In this document: piece by piece, positions 53,221 to 63,636 of the stretch | Position numbering within the stretch: position 1 is the first letter of the stretch | How the letters are laid out: every line of letters starts with the position of its first letter | Source of the DNA: Corallococcus sp. NCRR | GTDB taxonomy: Bacteria; Myxococcota; Myxococcia; Myxococcales; Myxococcaceae | Reading direction: 5' to 3' | Assembly: GCF_026965535.1 (NCBI RefSeq) | Contig: NZ_CP114039.1 | Location: 8,291,461 to 8,355,460, forward strand | DNA: 64,000 bases | Notes under the pieces: model-generated | The model's input: only the letters and a program-made list of their open reading frames with translations | What the model was told of the DNA's origin: nothing | Databases searched by the model: none | Translations under genes and position numbers: made by a program

Positions 53221-54690
53221 TCACTTCGCGCGGGTGCTCAGCGGCGTGCAGGTCACGCTGGCGGGCACGGACCACAGCGCGTCACCCCAGACGTCGGAGT
53301 CCCCGCGGAAGTAGATGCTGTTGCCCACGCGGGTGAACTCCTCGGGCCTGTTGCCTCCCGGGCTGGAGAGGGTGACGCGCCCCGTGCCCGCTGGCGTGCC
53401 ATTCGTCACCTGCGGCATGAGCCCCTGGTCGCCATCCCCGGAGCTGAAGAGCAGCGTGCCGGCCCCCGTGTCGAAGAGGGGCGAGCTGTACTCGTCGGCC
53501 GTGGTGAGCCGCCGGCTGAGCTGCTGTGTCCCTCCCGCAGTGCCGTCCGTCACCCACAGCCCGACCTCGCGAGGCGCGGGGCCCGGCGAGCCGATCGCCA
53601 TGGAGAAGTAGAGCTTGCCTCCTGACTCCGCCGAGGACTGCACGTAGGGCGTGTTGTCCGGCTGGCCGGGATAGGCATTGGGCAACGTCATCACCGTGGC
53701 CTTCCCGCCTCCGGAGAGCGACAGGCGGTTCAGCTTCAACTGCTCGCCATCATCGCTGAGCGTGGTCAGGTAGACGGAGGAGCCCAGCGACCCGAGCAGC
53801 CGCACCTGCTTGCCGAAGGTGTCCAGGCGCACCGTGCCCGCCGCCGTCCCATCCGTGCGCCACACCTCCGTCCCGGAGGAGTCGTCCAGCGTGAACACCC
53901 CGTCGCCGCTCGCGAGCGCACGCGTCCCTGTCACGAGGGGAGTCCCCGCGTCCACGCGCTTGACGAGCGAGGTGCCCGCCGCCGTGCCGTCCGTGCGCCA
54001 CAGGCGCGTGCCCTGGGTCGCGTCCTGGAGGAAGAACAGCAGCGCGCTCCCCGTGCGCAGCGTGGAGTAGGCCAGGGAGGAGCCCGAGCCGAAGTCCACC
54101 ACCCGGTACGTCCCAGCCGCCGTGCCGTCCGAACGCCACAGCTCCACCGCGCTCCCCGCGCGCCGGAAGAAGGTCAGCCCGCCGCCCAGCGCGGTGAGGT
54201 CCGACAGGGAGGAGCCCGAAGCCCCCGGCGTGATGTCCTTGACGAGCTGGGTCCCCGCCGAGGTGCCATCACTCACCCACAGCTCGGAGCCCGCCGCCGG
54301 GTCCTCCATCGTGAAGAAGACCCGCGAGCCCACGGCCGTGAGGGACTCGAAGGTCCGGTAGTCCGGGCCCTCATAGGGGAACTCCTTCACCGGCACGGTG
54401 CCCACCGGGGTGCCGTCACTGCGCCACAGCCCCGCCGTGCTCCGGTAGGGATCCACGGTGAAGTACAGCGTGCCCGCCACGTTCGTCAGCTCCGACGGAA
54501 TCGGCCGGTACGGCGACGGCAAGGGGTCACCCGGCGCAAGGAAGTCCTTCACCTTGGTGGCCGCCATGGCGGGTGTGCACGCCTGGGCCTGGACCCGAGG
54601 CTCCTGGGCCGCGGGCAGCTCCAGGTCCTGCGCCGCACCACAGCCCACGAACGACACACCCGCCAGGACCCACCCGAATCGCATGCGCAT
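53221..54690 (-). CDS. ELWxxDGT-repeat lipoprotein, copy 1
   Basis: A 489-residue lipoprotein (VSFVGC, Cys17). It is built of beta-propeller-like repeats with ELWVSDGTSAGTQLVKD, ELWRSDGTAAGTYRVVD, RLWRTDGTAAGTSLVK, EVWRTDGTAAGTVRLD and LWVTDGTAGGTQQLS, that is the ELWxxDGT repeat found in myxobacterial surface proteins. Blades span residues about 90-440. The downstream neighbour of the same family at 54902-56380 is a clear duplicate. The ATG at 54690 is used. Role unknown, probably outer-surface binding or structural. Confidence 0.85.
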   Translation of the reverse strand: MRMRFGWVLAGVSFVGCGAAQDLELPAAQEPRVQAQACTPAMAATKVKDFLAPGDPLPSPYRPIPSELTNVAGTLYFTVDPYRSTAGLWRSDGTPVGTVPVKEFPYEGPDYRTFESLTAVGSRVFFTMEDPAAGSELWVSDGTSAGTQLVKDITPGASGSSLSDLTALGGGLTFFRRAGSAVELWRSDGTAAGTYRVVDFGSGSSLAYSTLRTGSALLFFLQDATQGTRLWRTDGTAAGTSLVKRVDAGTPLVTGTRALASGDGVFTLDDSSGTEVWRTDGTAAGTVRLDTFGKQVRLLGSLGSSVYLTTLSDDGEQLKLNRLSLSGGGKATVMTLPNAYPGQPDNTPYVQSSAESGGKLYFSMAIGSPGPAPREVGLWVTDGTAGGTQQLSRRLTTADEYSSPLFDTGAGTLLFSSGDGDQGLMPQVTNGTPAGTGRVTLSSPGGNRPEEFTRVGNSIYFRGDSDVWGDALWSVPASVTCTPLSTRAK

Positions 54691-54901
54691 TGCCCAACCC
54701 CTTGTCAGACGGAGACAAGGGACGGTGGGACGCATGCGGATGACTGCCAATGCAATCCGGGCGCGGCAGGGTTCGTAATCAACACGAGGGCCGCGCGAAG
54801 GCGGACCCGCTGTCTGGAAACCGACGGCGGTCGGCTTCCCCATCACAGACAGTGCACGGGCCGGGCCAGATGGAATCCCAGCCACTTATCACAGACATCC
54901 A

Positions 54902-56380
54902 TCATTGCACTGACAATGGACTCGCGCTCAGCGGGGTGCACATCACGTTGGCGGGCACGGACCACAGCGCGTCCCCGTGGACGCCGGAGTACCCCCGGAA
55001 GAAGACGGTGTTGCCCACGCGGGTGAACTCCTCGGGCATGCCGCCTCCCGGGCTGGAGGTGGTGACAACGCCCGTGCCCGCGGGCGTGCCGTTCGTGACC
55101 TGTGGGGCGATCCCCAGGTCGCCATCCCCCGCGCTGAAGAGCAGCGTGCCGGCGCCCGTGTCGAACAGGGGCGAGCTGCGGATATCGGACGTGATGAGCC
55201 GCGTGCTGAGTTGCCGCGTCCCTCCCGCCGTGCCGTCCGTCACCCACAGGCTGACCTGGCGAGCCGCGGGGCCGGGGGAGCTGATCCACTCGGAGAAGTA
55301 GAGCTTCCCGCCCGCCTCCTGCGAATCCTGGACGTAGGGCTCGATGGAGGGCTGGCCCTCGAAGGGGTTGGGCAGAATCGTCACCGTCGCCTTCCCGTCC
55401 CCCGCCAACAACAGGCGGGACAGCTTCAAGTGCTCGTTGTCCTCGGTGCGCCGGGCCACGACGACGTACGGCCCTACCGAGCCCAGCAACGTCACCTGCT
55501 TGCCGAAGGTGTCCAGGCGCACGGTGCCCGCGGCCGTGCCGTCCGTCCGCCACACCTCCGTCCCGGACGTGTCCTCCAGCGTGAACAGCCCCAGGCCGGT
55601 GTAGCTCGGCCGCGCGGACGTCACGGGCGGCTGGCCCGCGTCCAGACGCTTGACGACGCGGGTTCCCAGCGCGGTGCCGTCCGTCCGCCACAGGCGCGTG
55701 CCGTGGACCGCGTCCTGGAGGAAGAACAGCAGCGCGCCATGCGTCCGCAACGTGGGGAAGGGCATGGACTCCTCCGGTCCGAAGGAGACCACCCGGTAGG
55801 TCCCCGCCGCCGTCCCGTTCGAGCGCCACAGCTCCATCCCGCTCGCCGTCGTGAGGAAGAAGCTCAGCGCGCCCCCCAGGGAGGTGGGATGCGACAGGAT
55901 GGAGCTCTCGATTCCTGGAGTGATGTCCTTCACCAGCCGCGTCCCCGCCGCCGTCCCGTCCGTCACCCACAGCTCGCCACCGACCACCGGGGCGTTCATC
56001 GTGAAGAAGAGGCGCGAGCCCACGGCGGTGAAGGAGCCGAACTCGCGGAAGGTCAGCCCGTCGGAAGGGAACTCCACGAACGGCACGGTGCCCGCGGGAG
56101 TTCCGTCACTGCGCCAGAGGGCCGCCGGCCCCTGGTAGGGATCCGAGGAGAAGAACAGCGTGCCAGCGACGTTCGTCAGCCCTGTCGGAATCGGCCGGAA
56201 CGGTGAAGGGAGCGGCGCGTCCGGAGCGAGGATGTCCTTCAGCTTGGTGGCCGCCAGCGCGGGCGTGCACGCCTGGGCCTGGACCGGCCGCTCCTCCGCC
56301 GCCGGCCCCTCCATGTCCTGCGCTCCGCCACAGCCAATGAACGCCAGCCCCGCCAGCAACCATCCGAATCGCAAACGCAT
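54902..56380 (-). CDS. ELWxxDGT-repeat lipoprotein, copy 2
   Basis: A 492-residue paralogue of the preceding protein with matching order of repeats (ALWRSDGTPAGTVPF, ELWVTDGTAAGTRLVKD, ELWRSNGTAAGTYRVV, RLWRTDGTALGTRVVK, EVWRTDGTAAGTVRLD) and the same lipobox layout (LAFIGC, Cys17). C-terminal portions (GALWSVPANVMCTPLS) are nearly the same. The upstream DNA of both genes is also alike for about 150 bases, so the duplication included the promoter. Confidence 0.85.
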   Translation of the reverse strand: MRLRFGWLLAGLAFIGCGGAQDMEGPAAEERPVQAQACTPALAATKLKDILAPDAPLPSPFRPIPTGLTNVAGTLFFSSDPYQGPAALWRSDGTPAGTVPFVEFPSDGLTFREFGSFTAVGSRLFFTMNAPVVGGELWVTDGTAAGTRLVKDITPGIESSILSHPTSLGGALSFFLTTASGMELWRSNGTAAGTYRVVSFGPEESMPFPTLRTHGALLFFLQDAVHGTRLWRTDGTALGTRVVKRLDAGQPPVTSARPSYTGLGLFTLEDTSGTEVWRTDGTAAGTVRLDTFGKQVTLLGSVGPYVVVARRTEDNEHLKLSRLLLAGDGKATVTILPNPFEGQPSIEPYVQDSQEAGGKLYFSEWISSPGPAARQVSLWVTDGTAGGTRQLSTRLITSDIRSSPLFDTGAGTLLFSAGDGDLGIAPQVTNGTPAGTGVVTTSSPGGGMPEEFTRVGNTVFFRGYSGVHGDALWSVPANVMCTPLSASPLSVQ

Positions 56381-56612
56381 GGTCCGACTCCTTGTCAGCC
56401 AAAAGCACGGGACAGTGGGACGCGGGCCGGTGGCCGCCAATGGGTCCCGGAGGCGTTCGGCCGTGTGGCGAATCCAACGCCCACCCGGGCCCGCCGCCGC
56501 TGTCGGAAAACCGACGCGCTTGTCTTTTCACATCAAGGGCATTGCACGACACGTGCGGGCTGGAGTGTGGTCTCCCCGGGGGATGCACGGCCTTCACTTC
56601 AGGAGATGAACG

Positions 56613-58973
56613 ATGGCGGGTCCGCTGAGTGACGAGGAGCTTGGGAAGATCGACGCCTACTGGCGCGCGGCGAACTACCTGTCCATCGGGCAGATCTACC
56701 TCAAGGACAATCCGCTGCTGGAGCGGCCCCTCACCCGCGAGGACATCAAGCCGCGCCTCCTGGGCCACTTCGGCACCACGCCCGGCCTCAACTTCATCTA
56801 CGTCCACCTGAACCGCATCATCCGGAACCACCGGGCCAACATGATGTATCTCATTGGCCCCGGACACGGCGCGCCCGGCATCATCGCGAACACGTTCCTC
56901 GAAGGCTCCTACACGGAGCTGTATCCCAACATCGAGCGCAACCGCGACGGCATGAAGCGCCTGTTCCGCCAGTTCTCCTGGCCCTACGGCGTCCCCAGCC
57001 ACGACGCGCCGGAGGTCCCCGGCTCCATCAGCGAAGGCGGCGAGCTGGGCTACGCGCTCCTCCACGCGTACGGCGCCGTGCTGGACAACCCGGACCTCAT
57101 CGTCCCGTGCGTCGTCGGCGACGGTGAAGCGGAGACAGGCGCGCTCGCCGCGAGCTGGCACTCCAACAAGTTCATCAACCCCATCACCGACGGCGCCGTG
57201 CTGCCCATCCTGCACCTCAACGGGTACAAGATCGCCAACCCCACGGTGCTCGCCCGCATCGACCATGACGAGTTGGAGGCCCTCTTCAAGGGCTACGGCT
57301 ACACGCCCTACTTCCTGGAGGGCGACGACCCGAAGGACATGCACCAGCGGATGGCGCAGGTGCTGGACACCCTCTACGCGGAGATCACGCGCATCCAGCG
57401 CCACGCCCGCGAGAAGAACGACCCCACCCGGCCCCGCTGGCCCATGCTCGTGCTGCGCACGCCCAAGGGGTGGACGGGACCGAAGGTGGTGGATGGCAAG
57501 CCCGTGGAGGGCACGTGGCGCGCGCACCAGGTGCCGCTGGAGGAGGTGCGCGACAACCCCGAGCACCTGAAGATCCTCGAAGAGTGGCTCCACAGCTACC
57601 GACCGCGCGAGCTGTTCGACGCGAATGGCACCTTCCGCGAGGAGCTGGCGGACATCGCGCCCAAGGGCCGGCTGCGCATGGGCGTCAACGTGCACTCGAA
57701 CGGTGGACAGCTGCTGGTGCCGCTCGTGCTGCCAGCCTTCCGGGACTACGCGGTCGACCCGGGCGTGCCCGGCTCCAGGCAGGTCAGCGCCACCCGGGTG
57801 CTGGGCGGGTACCTGCGGGACGTGATGCGCCACAACCTGGCGACCCGGAACTTCCGCATGTTCGCCCCGGACGAGAACGCGTCCAACCGGCTCCAGGACG
57901 TGTACGCCGTCAGCGGCAAGGCCTGGGACGCGAAGCAGGAGCCCACGGACGAGAACCTCTCCGTCGACGGCCGCGTGATGGAGGTCCTGAGCGAGCACCT
58001 GTGCCAGGGCTGGCTGGAGGGGTACCTGCTCACCGGACGCCACGGCTTCTTCTCCTGCTACGAGGCGTTCATCCACATCATCGATTCGATGTTCAACCAG
58101 CACGCCAAGTGGATCAAAAGCGCGAAGGAATTGCCGTGGCGCAAGCCCATCGCGTCGTTGAACTACCTGCTCAGCTCGCACGTGTGGCGGCAGGACCACA
58201 ACGGGTTCTCCCACCAGGACCCGGGCTTCATCGACCACGTGGCCAACAAGAAGGCGGACACGGTGCGCATCTACCTGCCGCCGGACGCGAACACGCTCTT
58301 GTCGGTGACGGACCACTGCCTGCGCTCGAAGAACTACGTGAACCTCATCATCGCGGGGAAGCAGCTGTCGCCGGTGTGGCTGGACATGGAGAGCGCGGTG
58401 CGCCACTGCGCGGCGGGCATTGGCGCGTGGGACTGGGCGGGCAATGACGACGGCGACCCGGACGTGGTGATGGCCTGCGCGGGTGACGTGCCCACCATGG
58501 AGACGCTGGCCGCGGTGACGCTGCTGCGCGAGTGGGCCCCGGAGCTCAAGGTGCGCGTGGTCAACGTGGTGGATGTGTTCACGCTCGCGCCCGTGCAGGT
58601 GCATCCGCACGGGCTCAACGAGGAGGACTTCAACCGCCTGTTCACCACGGACAAGCCCGTGGTGTTCGCGTTCCATGGCTACCCCACGCTCGTGCACAAG
58701 CTCACGTACAACCGGGCCAACCACGGCAACATCCACGTGCACGGGTTCAAGGAAGAGGGCACCACGACGACGCCGTTCGACATGACGGTGCTCAACGACA
58801 TGGACCGCTTCACCCTGGCGCTGGATGCCATCCGGCACTCGAAGGCCGCGAGGCACCGGCTGGACGACGCGGAGCAGCGCTTCTCCGAGGTGCGCCAGCG
58901 GCACAAGCTCTACGTGTCGGAGCACGGCGAGGACATGCCCGAGGTGGCCGACTGGAAATGGACCGCGCGATGA
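56613..58973 (+). CDS. xfp: xylulose-5-phosphate/fructose-6-phosphate phosphoketolase
   Basis: A 786-residue thiamine diphosphate enzyme that splits xylulose 5-phosphate or fructose 6-phosphate with phosphate to acetyl phosphate plus a triose or tetrose phosphate. Characteristic stretches: [49 protein letters not shown] (TPP/Mg motif, residues 169-176 and following), HSNGGQLL and [18 protein letters not shown]. The ATG at 56613 follows AGGAGATGA. It overlaps ackA by 4 bases (ATGA), which converts the acetyl phosphate to acetate and ATP. Length is normal. Confidence 0.96.
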   Translation: MAGPLSDEELGKIDAYWRAANYLSIGQIYLKDNPLLERPLTREDIKPRLLGHFGTTPGLNFIYVHLNRIIRNHRANMMYLIGPGHGAPGIIANTFLEGSYTELYPNIERNRDGMKRLFRQFSWPYGVPSHDAPEVPGSISEGGELGYALLHAYGAVLDNPDLIVPCVVGDGEAETGALAASWHSNKFINPITDGAVLPILHLNGYKIANPTVLARIDHDELEALFKGYGYTPYFLEGDDPKDMHQRMAQVLDTLYAEITRIQRHAREKNDPTRPRWPMLVLRTPKGWTGPKVVDGKPVEGTWRAHQVPLEEVRDNPEHLKILEEWLHSYRPRELFDANGTFREELADIAPKGRLRMGVNVHSNGGQLLVPLVLPAFRDYAVDPGVPGSRQVSATRVLGGYLRDVMRHNLATRNFRMFAPDENASNRLQDVYAVSGKAWDAKQEPTDENLSVDGRVMEVLSEHLCQGWLEGYLLTGRHGFFSCYEAFIHIIDSMFNQHAKWIKSAKELPWRKPIASLNYLLSSHVWRQDHNGFSHQDPGFIDHVANKKADTVRIYLPPDANTLLSVTDHCLRSKNYVNLIIAGKQLSPVWLDMESAVRHCAAGIGAWDWAGNDDGDPDVVMACAGDVPTMETLAAVTLLREWAPELKVRVVNVVDVFTLAPVQVHPHGLNEEDFNRLFTTDKPVVFAFHGYPTLVHKLTYNRANHGNIHVHGFKEEGTTTTPFDMTVLNDMDRFTLALDAIRHSKAARHRLDDAEQRFSEVRQRHKLYVSEHGEDMPEVADWKWTAR

Positions 58974-60145
58974 GTGACCCGGGCGCGGTGCTGGCCATCA
59001 ACAGCGGCTCGTCGTCGCTGAAGTTCGGCCTCTACGTCGAACAGGGCGGCCAGGAGACGGTGCGCTTCAAGGGCAGCGCGACCCATATCGGCGCGGAGCA
59101 GGGACGGCTGGTCGTGAAGGACGGCGCGGGGAAGCCGGTGCGCGCGGTGGACGTGCGGCATCCGTCACAGGAGGACGCGCTCGATGAGGCCGTGCGCCAC
59201 CTGGAGGAGCTGGGCGGAGAGCGGCCCCGCGCCATCGGGCACCGGGTGGTGCATGGCGGGCCCCACCTGCGCAAGCATCAGGCCCTGACGCCGGAGGTGA
59301 TGAAGGCGCTGGAGGAGGCGACGCACTTCGCGCCGCTGCACATCCCTCCGGCGCTGCGGCTCATCCGGGCCACGCAGCGGCAGTTCCCGGGCGTGCCGCA
59401 GTTCATCTGCTTCGACACGGCCTTCCACGCGACGATGCCGGAGGTCGCGTCGACGTTCCCCCTGCCCCGCTCCGTGAGGGACCAGGGCGTGCAGCGGTAC
59501 GGCTTCCATGGCCTGTCGTATGAGTCCATCGTGGCGAGGCTCGAACCCCAGGTGCCCGCGCGCACCGTGGTGGCCCACCTGGGCAACGGCGCGAGCCTCG
59601 TGGCACTCGATCACGGGCGCTCCGTGGATACCTCCATGGGCTTCACGCCCACGGGAGGGATTCCCAGCGGCACCCGGACGGGCGACCTGGATCCAGGCGT
59701 GCTCCTGTTCCTGATGCGCACGGGTGGAATGGACGCGGATGCGCTGGAGCGGCTGGTGAACCGCGACGCCGGGCTCCGGGGCTTGTCGGAGGGGACCAGC
59801 GACATGCAGGCCCTCACGCGCGACGCGGCGGCGGGCAACGCGGCGGCTGCGTTGGCGGTGGACGTCTTCACGCGAAGCATCGCGAAGACGGTGGGTGCCT
59901 ATGCGGCGGTGCTCGGCGGGCTGGACCTGCTCGTGTTCACGGGCGGCATCGGGGAGAACAGCGCGCGGGTCCGCGAAGGTGCATGCGCGAGGCTGGGCCA
60001 CCTGGGCATCCAGTTGGACGCGCGGCGGAACGAAGCGAGCGCGGAGGTCATCACGACCGATGCGTCACCGTGTCCGGTGCGCGTGCTGCCAAGCGATGAG
60101 GAGGTTCAGCTCGCCCGCCACACGCGCCGGCTCCTCCGCGGTTGA
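58970..60145 (+). CDS. ackA: acetate kinase
   Basis: A 391-residue ASKHA-fold kinase: [13 protein letters not shown] at the N terminus, [53 protein letters not shown] and [13 protein letters not shown]. It interconverts acetyl phosphate and acetate with ADP/ATP. Translation is coupled to the phosphoketolase gene (ATGA), forming a two-step route from pentose phosphate to acetate plus ATP. No pta gene is nearby. The convergent lptG gene ends 6 bases away. Confidence 0.96.
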   Translation: MSDPGAVLAINSGSSSLKFGLYVEQGGQETVRFKGSATHIGAEQGRLVVKDGAGKPVRAVDVRHPSQEDALDEAVRHLEELGGERPRAIGHRVVHGGPHLRKHQALTPEVMKALEEATHFAPLHIPPALRLIRATQRQFPGVPQFICFDTAFHATMPEVASTFPLPRSVRDQGVQRYGFHGLSYESIVARLEPQVPARTVVAHLGNGASLVALDHGRSVDTSMGFTPTGGIPSGTRTGDLDPGVLLFLMRTGGMDADALERLVNRDAGLRGLSEGTSDMQALTRDAAAGNAAAALAVDVFTRSIAKTVGAYAAVLGGLDLLVFTGGIGENSARVREGACARLGHLGIQLDARRNEASAEVITTDASPCPVRVLPSDEEVQLARHTRRLLRG

Positions 60146-60151
60146 GTACGG

Positions 60152-61270
60152 CTAGGCCCGCGGCGTCACGGTTCGGCGAGGGAGGTGCAGCAGGCCTTCG
60201 CGGCGCAGCCACAGGGCCGCCGCCACCACGGTCAGCAGCGTCGTGGGCATCCAGGCCGCTATCGCGGGCGCCAGGCGCTCGGTGAGCACCAGCGTGCGGG
60301 AGACCACCATCAGGCCCCACATCGCCACGGCGATGAGGAGCCCCTCCACCACCGCCGCCGTCAGGTGGCCTCGCCGGTTCGTCCGCAGCGCCAGGCCCAC
60401 CGCCAGCAGCGCCGCGGGCAGCCCCGCCAGCGGATACGCGAAGCGGTTGTGCCACGCGAGCTGGAAGGCCTTCGTCGCGAGCCCCACCTCCGCTCGCGCG
60501 ACGATCTGCTCGCCCAGCTCTCCCAGGCGCATCTGCTCCGGACGGCCGGGACGGATGCGGAACGTCGTCGCTCCCACGCCCAGCTCGTACTCCGCCGCCG
60601 GCTGCTGCGTCACGGACGTGCGCCCGTCCTCCGTGAACGTGCGCTCCACCACGTCCGTCAGCTCCCAGCGCGTGCCCTCCACCGGGCGCATCCGCCCCGC
60701 GTCCACGCGGCGGCGCAGCTTGAACTCCGGCGTCAGCGTGAAGATGGAGACGTTCTCGAAGCCCTCCTGCGGGTTGCCGCCTCGCAGGAAGAAGATGGAG
60801 TCCCCGCGCCGGAACCACTGCTTCGGCGTGTAATACATCCGCCAGTCGCCCCAGCGGTTGAAGCGCTGCGTGGTGATTTCATCCACGCGCCGGCCCGCTC
60901 GCGCGGCCACCGTCTCGTCGAACACCACCAGCCCCACGCACGCCACCAGCGCGCACACCGCCACCGGCAGGTACAGCGCCGCCGGCCCGAAGGTGAGCGC
61001 CCGCAGCGCCGTGACCTCGCCCTTCTTGCGCAGCGCGGACACCGTGGTGCCCGCCGCCAGCAGCAGCGCCGCCGGCCCCAGTTGCTGCACCGTCACCAGC
61101 GCCTTGTAGCCGTAGAGCTTGAGCACGTCCCACACCCAGCCCTCGCCCCCGTAGGCCTTCGCGCGGTCCACGAAGTCCACCACCAGGAACACCGCCACCA
61201 CGCCCGCCAGGATGCCCAGCGTGTAGCGCACGTACGCGCCCACCACGTACCGGAAGAGGGTGCCCTTCAT
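60152..61270 (-). CDS. lptG: LPS export permease LptG
   Basis: A 372-residue YjgP/YjgQ-family permease. It has three N-terminal helices, a periplasmic beta-jellyroll-like domain (ERTFTEDGRTSVTQQPAAEYELGVG) and three C-terminal helices (HNRFAYPLAGLPAALLAVGLAL). It pairs with LptF in the LptB2FG transporter that moves lipopolysaccharide to the outer membrane. Its ATG overlaps the lptF stop by 4 bases. The distinction from LptF rests on gene order and the N-terminal sequence, so the F/G naming could be exchanged. Confidence 0.88.
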   Translation of the reverse strand: MKGTLFRYVVGAYVRYTLGILAGVVAVFLVVDFVDRAKAYGGEGWVWDVLKLYGYKALVTVQQLGPAALLLAAGTTVSALRKKGEVTALRALTFGPAALYLPVAVCALVACVGLVVFDETVAARAGRRVDEITTQRFNRWGDWRMYYTPKQWFRRGDSIFFLRGGNPQEGFENVSIFTLTPEFKLRRRVDAGRMRPVEGTRWELTDVVERTFTEDGRTSVTQQPAAEYELGVGATTFRIRPGRPEQMRLGELGEQIVARAEVGLATKAFQLAWHNRFAYPLAGLPAALLAVGLALRTNRRGHLTAAVVEGLLIAVAMWGLMVVSRTLVLTERLAPAIAAWMPTTLLTVVAAALWLRREGLLHLPRRTVTPRA

Positions 61271-62379
61271 CGCACCGTCCCCGAACGCGTCACGCGGTAC
61301 AGCGCGAACGCCCCCACCACCATGAAGAGCACGTTCGCCAGCTGTCCCGCGACGAACACCGGCATCTGGCCCTTCTGTCCCATCTGCTCGAAGGCGCGGC
61401 TCAGCAGGTAGTAGAGGACGTAGCCGCCCAACGTCAGCAGGTAGCCCCACGCGCGGCCCGCCTGCCTGCGGCCAATCGCCAGCGGCGTGCCCAGGAGCGC
61501 GAACGCCACCGGCGCCACCGCGTTGCCCATCCGGCTGTGCAGCGCCATCAGGAAGGGCCGCGAATCCTCGCGCCGCTCCTCCGCGTCCTTCGCCGCCGCC
61601 AGCAGCTCCACCGGCGTCAGCTCCTCCTTCGGCGAGCGGAACCGGTTGCGCCGCGACAGCGACCCGCCCAGCCCCACGTTGATCTCCGCCTTCTCGAAGG
61701 CGACGACGCTCGCGTCCACCGAGGAGCGGTTGGCGCGGTGCACCTCGCCTTCCTTCAATTCAATGCGCAGCGCCTCGCCCCGCTCGGACGTGCCCACGCT
61801 GCCCTTGTGCGCCAGCACCAGCAGCGGCGAGCTGGGGTCGCGGTCGTCGTGCAACAGCACGTTCGTCCACCCGCCGCCCTTGGGCGCCACCTTCTGCGCG
61901 TACAGCGTCAGGTCGCTCAGGTCCTCGTAGAAGACGCCGGACTTCACGTCGCCCGCGACGTTCTTCTGGATGACCTCGCCCACCAGGTCCTTCACGCCCG
62001 TGAGGCCCCACGGCTCCACCGTGGACGTCAAGAGCACCATGAACGCGCTCAGCACGAGGCCCACGCCCAGCGGCGCCGCCAAGAGCTGGATGGGGCTGAT
62101 GCCCAGGGCCTGCAGCGACGTGAGCTCCCGGTCCTCGCCCAGGCGCCCCAGGCCCAGCAGGATGGCCAGCAGGAACGCGATGGGCAGCGCCATCACCAGG
62201 AAGTGCGGCGCCAGGTACGCGATGAGCCGGCCCAGGTCGACCAGCGTCACCGCCGAGCCCAGCAGCACGTCCGTGCCGCGCAGGAACTGCATCACGAACA
62301 GCAGCAGGAACATGAACGCCACCCACACACCCAGGGGGACGAGCAGCTCCTTGAGCAGGTAGCGCGCCAGCAGCTTCAC
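61267..62379 (-). CDS. lptF: LPS export permease LptF
   Basis: A 370-residue YjgP/YjgQ-family permease: VKLLARYLLKELLVPLGVWVAFMFLLL, helix pair LVMALPIAFLLAILLGLGRLGEDRELTSLQALGIS with the conserved coupling region, a periplasmic domain, then SRMGNAVAPVAFALLGTPLAIG and two more helices. The GTG at 62379 overlaps the purD stop (GTGA). With lptG it forms the membrane part of the LPS export pump; lptB is elsewhere. Confidence 0.9.
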   Translation of the reverse strand: MKLLARYLLKELLVPLGVWVAFMFLLLFVMQFLRGTDVLLGSAVTLVDLGRLIAYLAPHFLVMALPIAFLLAILLGLGRLGEDRELTSLQALGISPIQLLAAPLGVGLVLSAFMVLLTSTVEPWGLTGVKDLVGEVIQKNVAGDVKSGVFYEDLSDLTLYAQKVAPKGGGWTNVLLHDDRDPSSPLLVLAHKGSVGTSERGEALRIELKEGEVHRANRSSVDASVVAFEKAEINVGLGGSLSRRNRFRSPKEELTPVELLAAAKDAEERREDSRPFLMALHSRMGNAVAPVAFALLGTPLAIGRRQAGRAWGYLLTLGGYVLYYLLSRAFEQMGQKGQMPVFVAGQLANVLFMVVGAFALYRVTRSGTVR

Positions 62380-63635
62380 GGCCGCGCCCGCAGCCCCCGC
62401 GCGCCAATGTCCCGGCGGAAGTGCTTGCCCTCGAAGCGCACAGCGTCCGCGGACTCCAGGGCCCGCTCGCGCGCCGTCGCCAGGCTGTCGCCCCGGGCGC
62501 ACACCGTCAGCACCCGGCCGCCCGCCGTCACCAGCGCGCCACCCTGCTTCTCCACGCCCGCCAGGAACACGGGCGCGTTCGACGCCACCGCGTCCAGCCC
62601 TTCAATGCGGGCGCCCTTCTTCGGCGCCTCCGGGTAGCCCTCCGCCGCCAGCACCACGCCCACCGACGCGCCCGGGAACTGCTTCAGCGGCCGGGGCTCC
62701 AGCGTCCCCTTCGCGCACGCCTCCATCAGCGGCAGCAGGTCCTCGTCCACCTGCATCATCAGGACCTGCGTCTCCGGGTCGCCGAAGCGCGCGTTGAACT
62801 CCAGCACCTTCGGGCCGGACGCCGTGAGCATCAGCCCCGCGTACAGCACCCCGCGCAGCGGCGTGCCGCGCTTCTTGAGCACCGCCAGCGTGGGCGCGAT
62901 GACCTGCTCGCCCACCTTCGCCAGCTGCTCCGGCGTGAGGAACGGCGCCGGGCAGTACGCGCCCATGCCGCCGGTGTTGGGGCCCGTGTCGCCCTCGCCC
63001 ACGCGCTTGTGGTCCTGCGACAGCGGCAGCAGCACGTAGCGCTCGCCGTCGCACAGGGCCATGAGCGAGACCTCCTCGCCCTCCAGCAGCTCCTCCAGCA
63101 CCATCCGCTGGCCCGCCTGCCCCATCCGGGCCACGGCGCGCACCGCGTCGCGCGCGGCGTTCGCGTCCGGCGCGACGATGACGCCCTTGCCCGCGGCCAG
63201 GCCGTCCGCCTTCACCACGATGCGGCCCTGCGCCACGGCGTACGCCTCCGCCTCCGCCGCGTCCGTGAAGACGCGGAAGGCCGCGGTGGGCACGCCCGCC
63301 TCGTCCATCACTTCCTTGGCGAAGGCCTTGGAGCCCTCGATGCGCGCCGCCGCCGCGACGGGGCCGAAGCACGGGATGTCCACCTGCGCCAGCGCGTCCG
63401 CGACGCCCGCGACGAGCGGCGCCTCCGGGCCCACCACCACCAGGTCCACGCGCTCGCGGCGCGCCAGCGACACCACCGCCTCCGGCGAGTCCGCCTGGAG
63501 CGGCACGTTGGTGCCCCACCGCGCCGTGCCCGGGTTGCCCGGGCCCACGAGGAGCCGCGACAGACGAGGACTCTGGGCCAGCTTCCATGCGAGCGCGTGC
63601 TCGCGGCCGCCCGACCCCAGCAACAAGACCTTCAC
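62376..63635 (-). CDS. purD: phosphoribosylamine-glycine ligase
   Basis: A 419-residue ATP-grasp enzyme that joins phosphoribosylamine and glycine in purine synthesis. The N terminus MKVLLLGSGGREHALAWKL, then VGPGNPGTA, VGPEAPLVAGVAD, ATP-grasp segment IVVKADGLAAGKGVIVA, DHKRVGEGDTGPNTGGMGAY and EFNARFGDPETQVLM are all diagnostic. The GTG start at 63635 follows the stop of the TPR gene by one base. It is unusually overlapped with lptF, placing a purine gene in an LPS export operon. Confidence 0.96.
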   Translation of the reverse strand: MKVLLLGSGGREHALAWKLAQSPRLSRLLVGPGNPGTARWGTNVPLQADSPEAVVSLARRERVDLVVVGPEAPLVAGVADALAQVDIPCFGPVAAAARIEGSKAFAKEVMDEAGVPTAAFRVFTDAAEAEAYAVAQGRIVVKADGLAAGKGVIVAPDANAARDAVRAVARMGQAGQRMVLEELLEGEEVSLMALCDGERYVLLPLSQDHKRVGEGDTGPNTGGMGAYCPAPFLTPEQLAKVGEQVIAPTLAVLKKRGTPLRGVLYAGLMLTASGPKVLEFNARFGDPETQVLMMQVDEDLLPLMEACAKGTLEPRPLKQFPGASVGVVLAAEGYPEAPKKGARIEGLDAVASNAPVFLAGVEKQGGALVTAGGRVLTVCARGDSLATARERALESADAVRFEGKHFRRDIGARGLRARP

Positions 63636-63636
63636 G

